From positions 21,088,044 through 21,152,043 of the forward strand of contig CM072158.1 of assembly GCA_036850595.1 (NCBI GenBank): a stretch of 64,000 nt of DNA, given 5' to 3'. The stretch comes from Rhyacichthys aspro (Eukaryota > Chordata > Actinopteri > Gobiiformes > Rhyacichthyidae). The notes under the pieces were generated by a model, which saw only the letters and a list, made by a program, of their open reading frames with translations, ran no database searches and was not told the DNA's origin. The stretch's first letter is position 1. Each line of letters starts with the position of its first letter. Made by a program: the position numbers and the translations under genes. Of the stretch, positions 23,201 through 38,200 are shown piece after piece.

Positions 23201-26200
23201 GGGGTACGCCCGTGTTAGGAAGTGTTTGTTGTGGTTGACAAAGTCACCGGGGTTCTCGCCTGCGAGACGCACGGCCAGCGACTCGTGGATGGAGCAGATC
23301 TCCCAGGGTTTCTGGCTTTTGGATGAAGTCTGGAAATCGATGAAGCGAACAGAACAGCAGAGAGTCACCAGGTCTGAGAGTTCTTTTAAGAGTCGGACTT
23401 GTTTAGGTGGAGTTTTTGAAGGGCTGGATTGCACAGACACATTTAAAGAGACATTTTTCTGCACCATCTCCTTTTCAGTTGCTGCACTGTTCACTGCTTT
23501 CATTCTCTGACACATCTCTGCTCCTTCGTCCTCTTCACTGACCTCCCCTTCCTCTGCTACAAAACACAAACCTAACTTTTTACCCTTTAGCAAAATCCGA
23601 TGCTTTAAGGCATGCGGCGATGGGAGGTACAGTTCCCCTTCTTTAGGCTCATCCCGGTATAACTTATCCCCTAATATCCTCAGTAAATGCTTCAACATGA
23701 CTCTCTGCTGCCTGAGTGAACAGTGGTTCTCCAAACATAAGATCAAAGGATAATCCGAAGCGACAAAAGCAAACCTTCCAATTGCTTCCAGGACGCAGTG
23801 GAAAATGAGAGGTGGTGATAGGGTATGTCCCGCACACACCACTGGCTCTTCGTCATCCCCGTCCCACACATCCACCTCCACACAGCGGCAGCCCATTCTG
23901 AGAGCGCGGATGTAGCCCGAGATGTCTGACGGCCCGCGGTACTGGTCCTCGATGAGGTAGGTGTTGTGGGATGCGCTGATGTAGTAGTGGGACAGCGGCT
24001 GGCTCATGTCCTGGCAGACAATCTTGTGGTCCCGGTCGAAGAGGTGACACTCGGCCGAGGTGAGGTAGCTGGTGAAGCCGTCCAATGAGAGGAAGCCCTG
24101 CTGCCGGCCCTCCTCTGACGGCTCGTGGGTCTGGATGAGTTTCAGACTGGTTTCCTCACTCACCTATGGTAAAGATTAAATAAAACACAACATGAGTTTT
24201 GGTTGGGCAGCTTTCTATGAAGATACTATCACTACATTTGAGTTCTGGCTTTTTAGATACAGATAAGTCACTCAACAGGTAGTCCTCTACTCCTGCAGCT
24301 TGTGTCTGTGTTTCTGTCTTCTATCTAAAAATTAACCTGTTCAGCGCGAGTTTCCTCAAAGAACAACAGCAATAGAAAAATGCAGAAGTATATCACTGAA
24401 GACCCAGAAAAGGAATGTGAATAAAAAGAATTTTATTCACAGGAATATGAATAAACTTCCACCCAGTGACATGGCCTTCCCTCTGATGTTTAATTTTCCC
24501 TGATAAAAAGATGTCATTCCATACTTTACAGCTTATTTAATTTCTGAGCTGACAAAATACATTTTCACTAATGTATCAGCTCCAATGTGTGGATGTCAAA
24601 CCTGATATGTCTGGTGTATTTATGTCTATATGTCTGGTGTGTGTATGTATGTATGTATTTATGTCTGTCTGTCTGTCTGTCTGCTGGCACTGTAAAAATA
24701 TCCAAACTGCTAAAATAAAGAAGGGAATCCAATAAAAACAACAGAAATCAAAATCAAAGTTAGATGCTTTTTTGGTGAAATACACAAGTAGTACATAAGC
24801 TGTCCATTTATGTTTATGCTGATTTTATTATTATGAGCAAGGGGGAAAAGCTGACAAATGTATAAAGACATATGTGAGTAGGTGTAAAGATATTTTGTTT
24901 AAAGACTTTTGATGTCCAGTCAGTTACTGTGTTGTTACCCACATGAGCCATTCCCTGCTCAGCCTCGAGGAACCTCATCACGTCCTTGGTGTCCAGATAT
25001 TCTTTGTTGCTGGAGAACTGCACCAACATGAAGTAGATCTCAGGCCGAGTACAGAAGTCATGAAAGACCACCATGAAGTCCTGTTTGGTTACTTGGTCAT
25101 TCCTCCCTGGTTTAACTGATTTCCTAGCGTCACTGTGTGAGCCGTTGTTCAGTGTGACTCCAGCACTCTTCTCCCTGACTCTCTGGAGCTCTTTGAACCG
25201 ATGCTCCACTTTGCTGCTGCTCACTCCCGGGTTCACGCTCTGGATTAACTTTATGGCTGATTGTAAACGAAGGTCCTCCTCATCGTCATCTAGTCGGTCC
25301 GATTCGGCCGCTGATATGAACATCTCCTCTAGCCAGCCTAGACGGAGGCTGTCCTGACTGCTGGCCAACATGTCCAGAGCATGTCTGCCGTACTGCATCA
25401 GGTACCTGCAGAAACATCAGACAGACAACATAGCCAACAGCCAATTTTAATCAGCTCAGCATGTTTACCATTCTACCGCCATGCAATATACAAATAAATA
25501 CTGATTTGTAAGTTACGAACTGATGATTGTCTCATATTTATGTAGCAAAATTGTGCCATGACAGCTTTATTGAGCAGTTACAATCTGTAATCCATCAGAT
25601 TAGCAGTTTTAGGATTTACTTATATTGTGCATCTTTGCAGCTGTCTGTGGCTCCAGAAAATTGCACATTGAAAATAGCCTCTGTAAGTCTCTATATGTTA
25701 AAACAGATTGATTAGAACCTCCACAGACATCACACACATGTCTGTGGAGGTTCTCAGTCAACCAGGACATTTTCAAGAAAAGGTCACATCACACTGACTG
25801 TTTAAAATCAGAAACAGCTGTTGCTAATAAACACTAGCTTTTTTCGTTGAGGAAAAAGTTTGTTTATCATGTTCTCTGTTTCAATATGATATTTATTACA
25901 ACAACAAGGAGGAAGTTATTTGAAAAACTTTTCCATTTAATGTTTTACTTTTGCTTCTTGTTTCGCTCGAGTGAAGAGTGTCTATTGTCCAATCCGCTGA
26001 CTTTAGTGTTTAACTACGCCCCTCCCAAAGCATTTTTGGGGACACTAGAGGGGTCCCTTTTTGTAATGGAAACACACCAGAACCAACCCAACCTACAGTG
26101 AACCATCCCAGTAGAAATGTCATGTCAGTTTCAAATCCAACCTGAGTCCAGTCACCCAGATGTTGGCCACTTCAGCAGAGTGTGCCACCAGGTCCAGGCT

Positions 26201-29200
26201 CTCGTACAGGTCTCCGTAGATGATAGAAAACGCACAGTCCTCTGAGATCTGCTCGTAGACTCCACTGGTGCGGAAGGTTTCAGTGTTACGGCCTGTTCGT
26301 ACCTACCGCCATAGAAGGACAAGCTCAAATCACAACAAAGCAGCTGTTTGTCTGTGTATGACTTTGGGTACTAAATATTGATCAGACTGACCTCTCGAAT
26401 GGAGGACAGACAGATGCGGGCCTTGTCGGACTCCTTCTTGGACGGCTCCCAGCATAGTGCCTGCAGTCCAGTGTCCAGCAGGTAGTAGCGCTGGTACACT
26501 CGAGAGTTGGGCCGTACTTTTTTCAGCTCACTGCCCTCCACCTGTGGGACATGGATACAATAAAAATAGAGATCAAATCACATCACAAAAGCCTACCTCA
26601 TTTTAGAAAAAAAAAAAATTAGGCCCAAGCTGAGAGAAAATAGGTTTGAATGGGAGGGCTTCAGACCCCCCTTCATTTTGCTAAGAAAGTTAATGGGTCA
26701 GGCTGGACAGGGAAGCACTTTTCTCCTAATGATTGTACTTCCCTGAGCTTACAAAATGGCTCATTGGAGTCCCCCCTGAATTTTACAGATTTTGTGAGTT
26801 ACAATTGACTACAGAACAGACCTGAACACCATTGGTCTATGTCTGAACCCAACTGCCCCATGTGAAGAGAGCTCTGCATTGACCGCATTGGACTGAAGGG
26901 GTGGTTCTGCAGGATTTTAAACCAGTGTTCTATGAGGTACTTATGTACAGTGAGTGTATTATCTGTAGTAGATTACTGTCTGTCTGAAGACTTGTCCAGA
27001 CTCAGAGAAGCAGTGTACAGGTTTTCACATGCAGCCCACACACAGTCTATGGTGTCAGCCATTCAAGCCAATGAAAAAGTTTGTTGTTGTTTGTTGGCAG
27101 ACATCTCAAGATTCAAAATTCAAAGTGTCAAATGCACAGCAAGGCCCCTGTGAGGTCAATTGTCTTAGTGTTTCAGGTTATTTTATGTGATTTCATGTAA
27201 TTATTATGTTCTGTTGCTTTGTGCTGCTGCCTCTTGGTCAGGTCTCCCTTGTAAAAGAGATCTGTGATCCTAATGGGACTATCCTGGTGTGACTATCCAT
27301 GTTCCCCATACATGAGATATTTTCTTTTAAAATTCTCTTGTGACTGAAGGCACTGCATTTTTTTCTGTCAAACAGGGCTGTAGTGTTGAGGTTCTGATCT
27401 TATATTATGGACTTATGAAAAGAGATGGAGGTATGTTTGCTATCTTGTGCCTGGCGCAGCTATCTTTTGCCCGCCTGCATCTCTGCCAGAGCCGTGATGT
27501 GTGGTAGTTTAAAAAAGAGGCGTGGAATGGCGAAGGCAGATTCATAAAAGCTGGTCTTAGTCAAAGTACAAGTCCCCATGCAGTGTGTGTACAGCCAAGA
27601 CAGTTCATCCCTAATCCTTCTCTAGGCAGGCCATGATTCTCAGTACAGTCCCAAACTCTTTGGTGCTTCTCTATCATCCACATTCTGGACCAAGTTCTAA
27701 CAGATCCAATCTGTCTGTGCTGTCTGTGCGTAAATTCTTCGCTTAGCACAGAGCCATGAGAAGCTTTCCTGCGTAATGACTCACCACTGGGAAAAAAGCT
27801 TGTTTTCGGTGCTGAAGGTGATCAGAAAAATGATCATCCAGCATCCACGTGATTGAGGCCAATTAAGACGCGCACATGAACTGGAAAACACGGACAAAGA
27901 CGGCTTTACATTATGTGAGTGAAAGAGAAATTCCTGAGTGGTTTGTTCTATCTTTAGTCCACTTTGATACCAAATTGAACTGTCAAAAAATGCTGGCAAT
28001 TTGTATAAAATGCTCCATTTCCTCCTGTCTGTTGATACAGACCATGTCCATATGTGTGCAGTAGATTTCGTTGTTGCACAAAGACATTAGGGGCTGAGGA
28101 TTTTACACAAAAATAATTTTCACTCTAAAAAATCCACATTCAGCCAAATTATTGATAAAAAACTATATCTATTTTTCTTTATCTGGATGCAGTGACTTTG
28201 TACATAATAAAATGAATGATAAGAAAGCAGGTTATTCTGAATAATTAGTATTTTACTAATAAAGTGTTTTACAATAAATTAAACAATAAAGAAGCAGCTT
28301 TTTGCATTCCACCACAGTTAAATAACTCTAAATTAAATATAATCAATAAAAGTAATAAAACTTATTAATAATTACACTGGAGGAAGGCTGTGTCTCCGCT
28401 CTCATAATAGGAAAAATATCTTTTTCTGTCTCTGTCTCGATCTGCATTAAGATCGGGAAGCGCTTGGCCTCCTTCTCCAAACAACCCCCACTCTCTCAAT
28501 GCTAAGATAAGTCTTCACCCTCACTTAGTGACAGGCTCAAAGGCTGGAGGGTCTAACCCAGGCTTACAGCATGTATTGGATGATTAATTTTTTATTCGCA
28601 GGTATAGGCTCATGTGGGGCGAGAAGAACTGACCATGGAGTGGATACAGTCGGCCGCACTGCTGATCTTTTTCTCTGAGAGGCTGCTGCTGAAGGACACT
28701 GTCTTCTTCCTTTCCCGACCAGAACGGGACCCATCCTGGAGGAATAAGAGGGGATAGAGGAAAGGAGAAAAGACGGTCAAGCAGTGATGTTATGTTGCAG
28801 TTGATTTATGTTAAGCTTTCTTAACTGATGGGTTTTGACCCAAAGATGGGTCTCAAGCATGCTCTTACAGGGTTACAGTGTGTGACCAAACATTTTTTGA
28901 TGAAAATTGTGCTGGGTTTTTTTTGTTTTGTTTTGTTTTTTTTGTTTTTTTTAGGGGGTGGTGGGGGGTGTTTTTGTTGTAATAATGTTTATTTTATTTT
29001 GACTTTTTAACAAATTTTCTAGAAATGGTCTGGGAAATTCTGTGGTAAGACCAGTGGAGAACCAGTCATCGATGTAACTCTACTGTATGTAAACTCTACA
29101 TGAGCATAACTGCTGGAACTACAGAAGGAGAAATGTGTCCAGGAGAGTCACTGACTAATAGTCTTCCATATGTACAAATAATTGGAAATGAATATAGTCC

Positions 29201-32200
29201 ATGATGTATGAATATCAGCAGCAACACTTCATCCATCTTCGTCCTATTATAATCAGAGTTTAAACTGCTGTAAGCATCTTACTCCAACTGGAGGTGCAAA
29301 AGCTCAACATCCTGACAGTCTCTTTAATTACAATTCTAAAATGATGTTATTTAGTGCTAGAGGTAAGGTGTGTAGTTTTTGGTCTTGTCTATGAATTAAC
29401 ACAATGGAAAAAAGGCCAGAAATATATTCACTTATTATTAAGATTTACAAACCAATTCAGGTCATGGATACTCAAGCCTTTATGCAAGGTCTCTCCTCTT
29501 TGAGCACCTATACGAGCAGGAAGTAATGGAAATACAGTGGATTTCCAAGACAGACAAATCCAATGAGTTATTTGAAATGGTACTGAAAACTTATTTTACT
29601 GACATCAAGGCAAAATGAACTGTGGTAGAATCCAAAGAGGGTAATGTTTGTTTTACCCTTTGTCACTTTTTGCAAATAACATAAGCCTTTCCTGTTTTTA
29701 ATCCATACTTCTTTATACTTTTTGTATTTATTTACGCATTTTTAGAGGAATTTATTGACTTTGGAGTTGGGTCAGAGGAAAGAGTTCTAGCTTGATTTTA
29801 TGAAGGAAAAAAACACTCAAAATGATGACCTGCATATATCCAGTGAACAATAGATCAGAGTGGATTAGGTGCCATCAGATTACATAACCATACATACAGA
29901 CAGATTATTAATCTCTTATATAAAGCCCAAGTCCACTGTGCTATTATATGTTTCTGACTGTGAGTTAAAAGCCTTGGCCTTTTCCTTGCCCTTCACCATT
30001 ACACTATTCATCATACCTGAGCCCACAGAGGCAGCGGGCAGCGGCCTTTTAATTCTGCCCCGCCACAAAGACAATCACTTTATCTGCTCTGTCCATCACA
30101 GCTGTCCATCTGACCTAGCAGCAGCGCTCAGTTAGCACTCCAGCACACAGTCGCACACAAACACTCAAGAGACACTCAGAAGACACTCATTCAACAATGG
30201 AAATATTAGAGTGAAGATAAAATCAAATTGGAAACTTGGCCAAGGCTAATCTATCTTAGATAAGGATAGTATAATTGTGGTTGATTCAGTCAGCATTCAA
30301 ACGCCAAACCACATACTTCACCTGACCATTTATGTGGAAGCATTTGACAGTATTTTTCATTGTGTCTGAACTTCTGCTGTCCAGAAAGGAGCCTCAGTAC
30401 CCTTCAGACATTTTTGAACTGTAAATAAAACTGTTTCATAAAGACTGTGTTTAATAAATTTACCGGCTGCTACCTTCATGGGTCACAACAGTACATTATC
30501 AAGTAGTTTGCATATTGAGTTTGACATAGGTTTTACTCCAGATGCCCTTTTGGGCCCTCTCCATTTATCCAGGATTGGGACAGGCACAAAGGTAAAGGCT
30601 TGTGACCCCTTGGAATTTTGTCTTCCCATTATACCTCTGCATTGTTCTCAAGGCCTATAGGTGTAGAATACTTGGTTCAATGGATATCTGTCCCACTCTC
30701 ATCAGCACATTTATTGAAAATTGCTAAGGAGACCTCTACTCCCTATGAATCAGTCAGCGTTGTAGGTTTGCAGAGAAATCTAATGAGAGGCGGGGATTAT
30801 GACATGTACTGCTGCATTAAAATAAAATTTGTGCTACTGATACTGACACAGTTACCATAGTGACCTGTAGATTCCTCTGTTTTATCCAATAGTTTCCTCC
30901 CAATGCACACCACTCACTTACCTATTCCTCTTACTCTATTTGTATTTATCCACTGCAGAGTGACATTAGTATTCAGCGTACACAATGGCATTTTCAAATA
31001 ATCCATTAGAGGAGACTCATATATTTTACTGCTCCATGTAGATTCTCCAGGTCAATGGCCTTCCAACAAGATCAAATCACAAATAACCTTTAAAGTGCTT
31101 TAAGAGCTTATGGAGGCATTTACAAATCGGGTTTTAGGCAGTGATAATTAAAATGGAATTAATACAGATACCAAGGACACAACGACAGTATGAACAGGAG
31201 GGAGCGGGAATTGAACCGCCAACCGCCAACCTGCTGGACAACCTGCTCTACCAACTGAGCCACTGCACCAAAGACATTCAAGAGCAAGTGGAGCTGTGTT
31301 TCATCTGTGGAATATGAATGAGTGTTTGTTTTAATATTGTATTAGCTAAGTAACCAGAAAGTGTTCACTGATTACCTTCACATATAAATAAATTCTGCTC
31401 ACATTATTTTACTCTCAGGCCATGATCAGAGTTTGTTCAGAGGCAGTAGGTAAGTTTAAATGTTTGTAACTCCACAGTGCAAAAAAACAGTAAACGTGGC
31501 TTTAAACATTAACACACATGTATTGATTTGCCTATTTTGTTTTGAAAAGTAAATGTAAATAAGTGAAGAATGAATCAATGACAAAGAAATAGGCTGTTAT
31601 TTTTAGTCAGTCAGCTGGCCTGCTTGGAGATAAAAACATCTGAGCTGCTCAAAGCACAACACAAAAATGTTGGAGTGAGTGACTTTTGGAGTGTGTTTCC
31701 TAAAGCTAAATTTAAAAATTCCATAGCCATTGCTTTGCACCTGCTGACAGTGTTTGCCTCCTCATACCCCTTGTGAATCTGTTTCTGTAATAAACACTAT
31801 AAAAAGCCAGGAAAGGCTCTTGGCCAGTGCCTCAGGATCACTACAATAGCATACAGGCCCACCTTTAGTTTTTACTTTTGTCAGTTTGAAAAAGGTATGA
31901 TGGTGGTTTCATATTTAAAAATGTAGAACAATGTTTTCTTGTTTGTTCTACTGCATTTAGATTAAGTAACATTTTACACAAACTACATGTAAATCCATGT
32001 CAAACCACAAGAGCTCTGGAGAGATGAGAGAGGCAAAGGTTTTTTGCAGGTAAAATAATAAAGGATTGAGCGGGAGACATACAGATTGACGCAGTCTGCA
32101 GTAATGTGGTCAATGTATCAGCCTGTTCTCAGTATGAATTCCCTTGTGCAGGACCTGGATTCTTGTGAGATTTGTGAGTTTACAAACTCACTAAACTCTA

Positions 32201-35200
32201 CCTTTTTCAACTTAGAGATGTGATTTCATTTGACCCGCTGCATGTTCTGACCAACGGTGTGGCAGTACTTGTGGATGTGTTTTAAATTTGATGATGAAGC
32301 ACATGGAGCTGTAGTGGCTCAGTCATCGATTCCAGATGCCCCTGGGGACCTGTTCCAGGCTTGCCCCACCGGAAGGGAGGTCCCAACCCAGGAGAGTCTC
32401 ACCCCTGGAGACACTGTGGTATTTCCAAAGAGATGAAGTGTTTGAAGAGAGGGTTAGTCTGGGCATCTCTGCTTAGACTGCTGCCCTCAAACCCACTCTG
32501 GATAAGAGGCAAAAAATGGATGGATGGTGTATTGGTAAAATATCATATAATATTAATATTAATATTAGATATTTTATATTCACAAATCACAGCATCTCTG
32601 TTCCAAACAAACTTGGAAGTCATGGAAAATTCCTGTGCAAAAACATTAACACTTGTCTACACGGACACTCTGGTACTATTTTGTAACATAAGACTTCTCT
32701 TCTTCTCTATTTACACTTTCAATTTATGGAGACAGCCATAATTGAACTGGAGTAACACAACGCTAGTTTTCTGCAAAACACTCATGGACATCAGAGGAAC
32801 ATGTTTGTTTTTCTCATTAAAAAAACACTGACTGAAAATAAATTGACGTGGTGTGTGTGACCCCTGTGACCGACTGAAGTCATAGAGGCTCTGGCTCCAG
32901 CTCACTCTGCCTCTCCTTCACATGGCACAGTGACAGGGGTCAGATTAATGTGAGCCTCCATCTCTCTGTCTCCCTCTGAGTGTGACATTAGAAGTAATAG
33001 TCCCTCAGTGAAGCTACCATCAGGCACCCTCCATAAATAACCCACATAGTGACCACAGACTCCTGTCAGCGTTGATTAACATAACTGCAGTGGACGGAAA
33101 TCGTATTAGAGTTTAGACCACAACTAATAAAGCAGTTTGTGGGTGTGCAGCTGTCAGAGGCAGAGAACATGGGAGACAAGTCGGCAGGGATTCACTTATT
33201 TTATCTAGAAAAGGCACGTGTTCTGTTCAGATAGCACTCTGCATAAAGAGCTCAGAGTGAGGGCAAAAGAGGTAAAAACCACCAAAGTCTGACATCACTG
33301 TAGGCTTGGAACAAACTAGATCAAACCAGAAACTCAGAAACACTAAGAGAGTGTGGCTCATTGATGACAGCTTCAAACATTATATTGAAAGATATTCACA
33401 ATTAGGTACACAAGTAGGTTTATATGGGTTACTTGAAGATAAATTTCCTATTAGCTAAGTTACATTTTGTTAAGCATGGTAAAATATTTAAACAACAAAC
33501 AGACAGGCCTAAATGAACAAATAAATGGCCACTTGTATACTACAGTGGACAGTTTACATCAAAATATCATGCAGTGAAAGTTTTTTTCATTTTTATTTCA
33601 TCTTCTACCGCTTATCCCACTTTTGGGCTGGTTGAGCCTTCCCAGCTGCTTTGGGCCTTAGCGGTACACCCTGACTGGCCTCGTCCAGGCTGACCTTAGA
33701 CGTACTTGACAGACACCTTCCTCTCACTTCTCCACTAGGGGCACTTTAAGTCACCAATTCACCTATACTGCGTCTTTGGGCGGGAGGAAGCCGTGACACG
33801 GGAGGACTGCAGACTCCTCACAAAGACCAGGATTGGCTCTTAGTGTTTTGGTGGCCGATCCGATCTCGACCTTCTTGCTGTGAAGCAGGAGCGCTAACCA
33901 CTCTGCTACCGTGCACCCTGCAGTGAAAGTATTTTTTTTTAATAATTCTGTGCCTAATGTGCACATTCAGTCATTCTATTAATGCACCAATGTTCAGCAG
34001 AGGTCCTACACAAGCCAGCTACCAACATGTGTCATATGTTCAGTCACAGACAATACTGTGGTTAGGAATGTGCAGTTATTATTGGATTATTGTTTTACTG
34101 GCATTTCATTGTTGTATTTCTCTATTTCTTTAATTTTTAACTTTTAAAGTCCGGTGTGTACGAAAGGCATATGTTCTCTTGTAGAAGAAAATGGCCTGAG
34201 TTTTAAATTTGCTTTCATTTCACTGAAAAACTCCACACTGAGAAACGCGTGGAGGTAATTCTTCTAAACCGCTCGAAAACAGGAAGCAGCCTGTCAGCCA
34301 TCACAGAGCACTTCTTGTGGTTTTGTTGAGAGTGGGCTCGAGTGACAATTCAGAAAAGAACTAAGAAACAAGTGCTGATACAGTGGTGTGTGACAGACTC
34401 AACGCTCAGTTTTTTTGTTTTTTTGTTTTTTTTAGATCAGCACATTTAAGTAAGGTACAAGTCACAGAAATATTACGTCCACTGAAAAGGTTCTAAACAT
34501 GAACTATATCAGTCTTAACAACCACTTTTTCATCAAAAAGTCAAGAGTCATTTAGAGTCACAGTTTCACATACACTGAGACCTTGGCTTGCTATGGCATT
34601 CTTAACGTGTAACTAAGGCCATCACTGATCCTGAGGAAATAAGTTACATTTTTACTGTTTTTAAGCGACTTCATTGGAATAGCATCTTATTAAAATTCAA
34701 CTTTATTTATCCCCAAGGGGATATTTAACGAAATGGAAGCTAATAGGGGCCTATGCCTCTCATATTTCCTGAAGGAGTCAGCATATCTTTTTCCCTGGAC
34801 ACTCTAGCTTTCTCCCAGTGTCTTCAGACATGTATGTATAGGTGAAGTGAGGCTCTAAATGTCAAAGGTATTTCATGTACAGATAAAGTGGTGAATCCCA
34901 GTTCCATAGTGTATGAATGTGAGGGCGAATGGATGTCAGTGTTGGCAGTGATTGTCAGTGCAATTTGGCCCCTAAAAAAAATGTTTCTGGGGGGGTTTTC
35001 TCATCTGAGAGCTTTTTATTTTCATCAGTGTATTACTAGTGTGGTGTCAGTGGAGGCTGCAGACCAAACATGATTTAACTGAACTGAGGTGAACATTCAG
35101 AATAACTTCACCACTCAACATCTGACACAAACTCATAGGCACATGCACAGATCAGAGTTAAAGGTACTGTTTGTCTAAAAAAGCTCAGTTAGATAACCAC

Positions 35201-38200
35201 AATGTCAGCGAACAGACGTCACAGATGCTCTAACTGGAAAAGAGGGGCCGCTAAAAAACCAACACCTGGGTTCTCTGAGACAGACTCACATTTACAAAAC
35301 CACTCATTTGGTCACAGGCTTGTTTCACACACACTCACTGGATTAAGTCAACTTTTTTAAAAGCTGAGCCTGCACAACACGAGAAAACATATGGAATATC
35401 TTAGTTGAATATTCCATAAATTATATGACAGTTGCAGCTGTTGAATTTTCACTTTGTTGTTTAAGCACTTCTACGTGGATTTTATTTTTTGCTGCCCAAG
35501 TCTCAACCCCACCACCCAGCCCCAACAGCAGCCTAAGGACCTTTTCTTATATTAAGAAGGTCAATCCAGACCAATGAGCTTCTCTTAAACCTCTAGCTCT
35601 GAGTTAAGCATCAGACCGATGTGATCCACAATTATCTCTTATCACTGTATCACTGAATGAACTCAGTCCCATGTCTTTGTTTTGAAGCTAATTTTGAACA
35701 TATCAAAAGTACATGTTTGCATAAGAGAATATAAAATTGTGTAGCAGCCTTGATCTGCTTATAGGCTTACTCATTTCTGGGGGAAAATGGCCTTCAATGA
35801 GTTAAAGGTGGAATAGAAGATGTTTGCGAAAATTCAGACAGCAGCGACTGCTAGCCAGTTTTTGAATAATGCGCATGCGCAAGACCAGCCGACTCGTTTC
35901 ACAGTTCTTTCCGAGGTCCTGCCTCCAAAACAACAAGCACGCGCCAGAGACTAACAGACAGCGCTTCACAGCTGACTGGCCCCGATTCTCTCCATGCAAT
36001 GTCACAAACACCAGATAATACTCCCAACTAGCAGTTTTTAATATGACAACAAAACATTGAGCCTAAAACTTACCTGCCGAGCAGCTTATTCCTCACTGTG
36101 CCTTCAGCGCTCGCTATCGCTCAAACGATGCACCAAGAACTCTGGTTTTGTTTCTTTCATCTGCCATCTTTTTCCTTTTCGCAGCCACCTCAAACATAGT
36201 CTTTCTTTTACAGTTACCTTCATCAGTGTTCTTCGCAGCCATTGTGTAAAACCTTGCTAACGACAAAAAATATTAACTAGATATAAATGTAGCCTGAAGC
36301 TAACGAGGAGTAGCTAGATGAACAAACTAAAGCTAACGGATGGAGCTAACGCTAGTTAAACAGACTGTCCCCCATCTACACAAATAAATAAAGAGAAAAA
36401 GAAAAAAGAAAAAAAGGGAAATAAATGACTATGTGGTCCTGACAATGGAGCTGCACGAAGGAGCAGTCTGTGCCTGACAGTGAAGCTGCACAGTGAGGCT
36501 GTTTAACGGTAGCGACGCAAAAGCAGCTGTAAACAGAATACGGGAACGCGCACGCTTCCGGCCTCACGTAGCAGGAGTGATTGACAGGCTGATTGACCAA
36601 TAGAACACGCGATGAGAGCGTTTTTGATTGGTTAATGTTTTTAAGGCACCACCACTTCTACAATTAACATGTAATAAATTTTTATTTTTCAAGACCTCTT
36701 ATTTTCCGATATCTTATATGCAAGTAAAAACAAATTTATAAAATATAACAAAAAATGTATACAAAAACATCTTCTATTCCACCTTTAAAGCAGTCATTGC
36801 AATCTGGGAATTGTGCATGATGCAACAGACATATTTTTTTGCTTGAGCCTCGTACAAGTGACCTTATACCAGCACTAGACAAGTTTTCTGTCAAATTGAG
36901 ATACAGGGTGAATTAAAAGCAAAGTTATGAAACGTAAATGATATACTGAACGTTTTACATCCTGTTAAATAGTATGAGATACTACAGTCAATCTGACACT
37001 CTTCTGGAGAAAAATTACAATCCTCTATCTGGACCCAACTGTTGACTAATAATCTTCTGAACCACTGGCCACAACAGAGTGAGTGGATTTATATTTAGTC
37101 CTTTCAGAGGATGATCAATATCTGACTCTGAGGCAACCCAGAGATCAAAACAAGTGTCTTTATAGTTTTGTAAAAACACTGTGGTAAAAATGTATCTTTA
37201 GTGTAATGACAATTATCATACCAAATGAAAGCCTAGTCCCGTTTCTACCTCCTAGCCCTCCCCCAATTTTCAGCAACCACTCTTGAAATGAAGGGGTAAG
37301 AAATTTCCTAGCATACAATGTGTTAACCAGCACTATGGCTCTGAGAGAGATGCGTAAAAGTTTGACAAACAAATTTTGGCAATAATTAAGATTTTTGATA
37401 AGACAGTCCTGTTTTATGTTCCTTTCATGTTGTACTCATTGTACTCTACTATTGTATCTACTAATCTGTTTTCTCCTTCTTTTCTGGAAAATCACTGTTT
37501 GCTATTGTTAGCGTTACATCAACAGGTCACAACAGTCTAGTATTTGCAGAACTTTTTAACTGTTCATCTGATGTTAATATATAATACAATCAGTGTTTTC
37601 GTTGATATCTATTGATATGTTGTACATATAACAGTCCTTTTCATTGTTGAGGTTGTTGCAGCATCATTCTCAGGTCTTGTGTATGGAAACTCCAGCTGAT
37701 ACTGTTCAATGCAGAAAACAAGGAGCTTGTTCAAAATACTCAGCAAAAATCACTGTTAAAGGTCCTATCTTATGCTAAATCGACTCAATAATCAACCAAT
37801 AATGTTGTTTCTACCCCAAACACATACCCAAAGTTGTGTTTTGTTTCATTCATGTATGTTTGAGTAATTAAGTATTTTGAGTATAGTCCTCTCCAAGAGC
37901 CGTACCTGTAATGACGTCAAAAATAGGGCAAATCACTTCTCTCCAGGAAGTGCTCCTCCCCACTCCTGCCCCCTCCTAAACTGTTAACAAGTGCGCCGGT
38001 GTGCCCACGCTCTGTCGAGTGGCTCCTTTGTACAACTCAGAAGTGACAGAGAAGCATCGTTGCTACTTTGCTAGCAGTTCACACAAGATATGCTACGGAC
38101 TACACTATAGAAACATACACAATAAATTGTTTCTCATTTACAAAGTAGAAACAGAGAAGCCTTCAAAGTAATTGTGGTTGATCATGTTATTCAAACTGAG

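Noticed and set aside
31195..31270. A functional tRNA gene
   Set aside because: A and B boxes are present but the cloverleaf does not close and a duplication lies between the boxes; a SINE head fits better.
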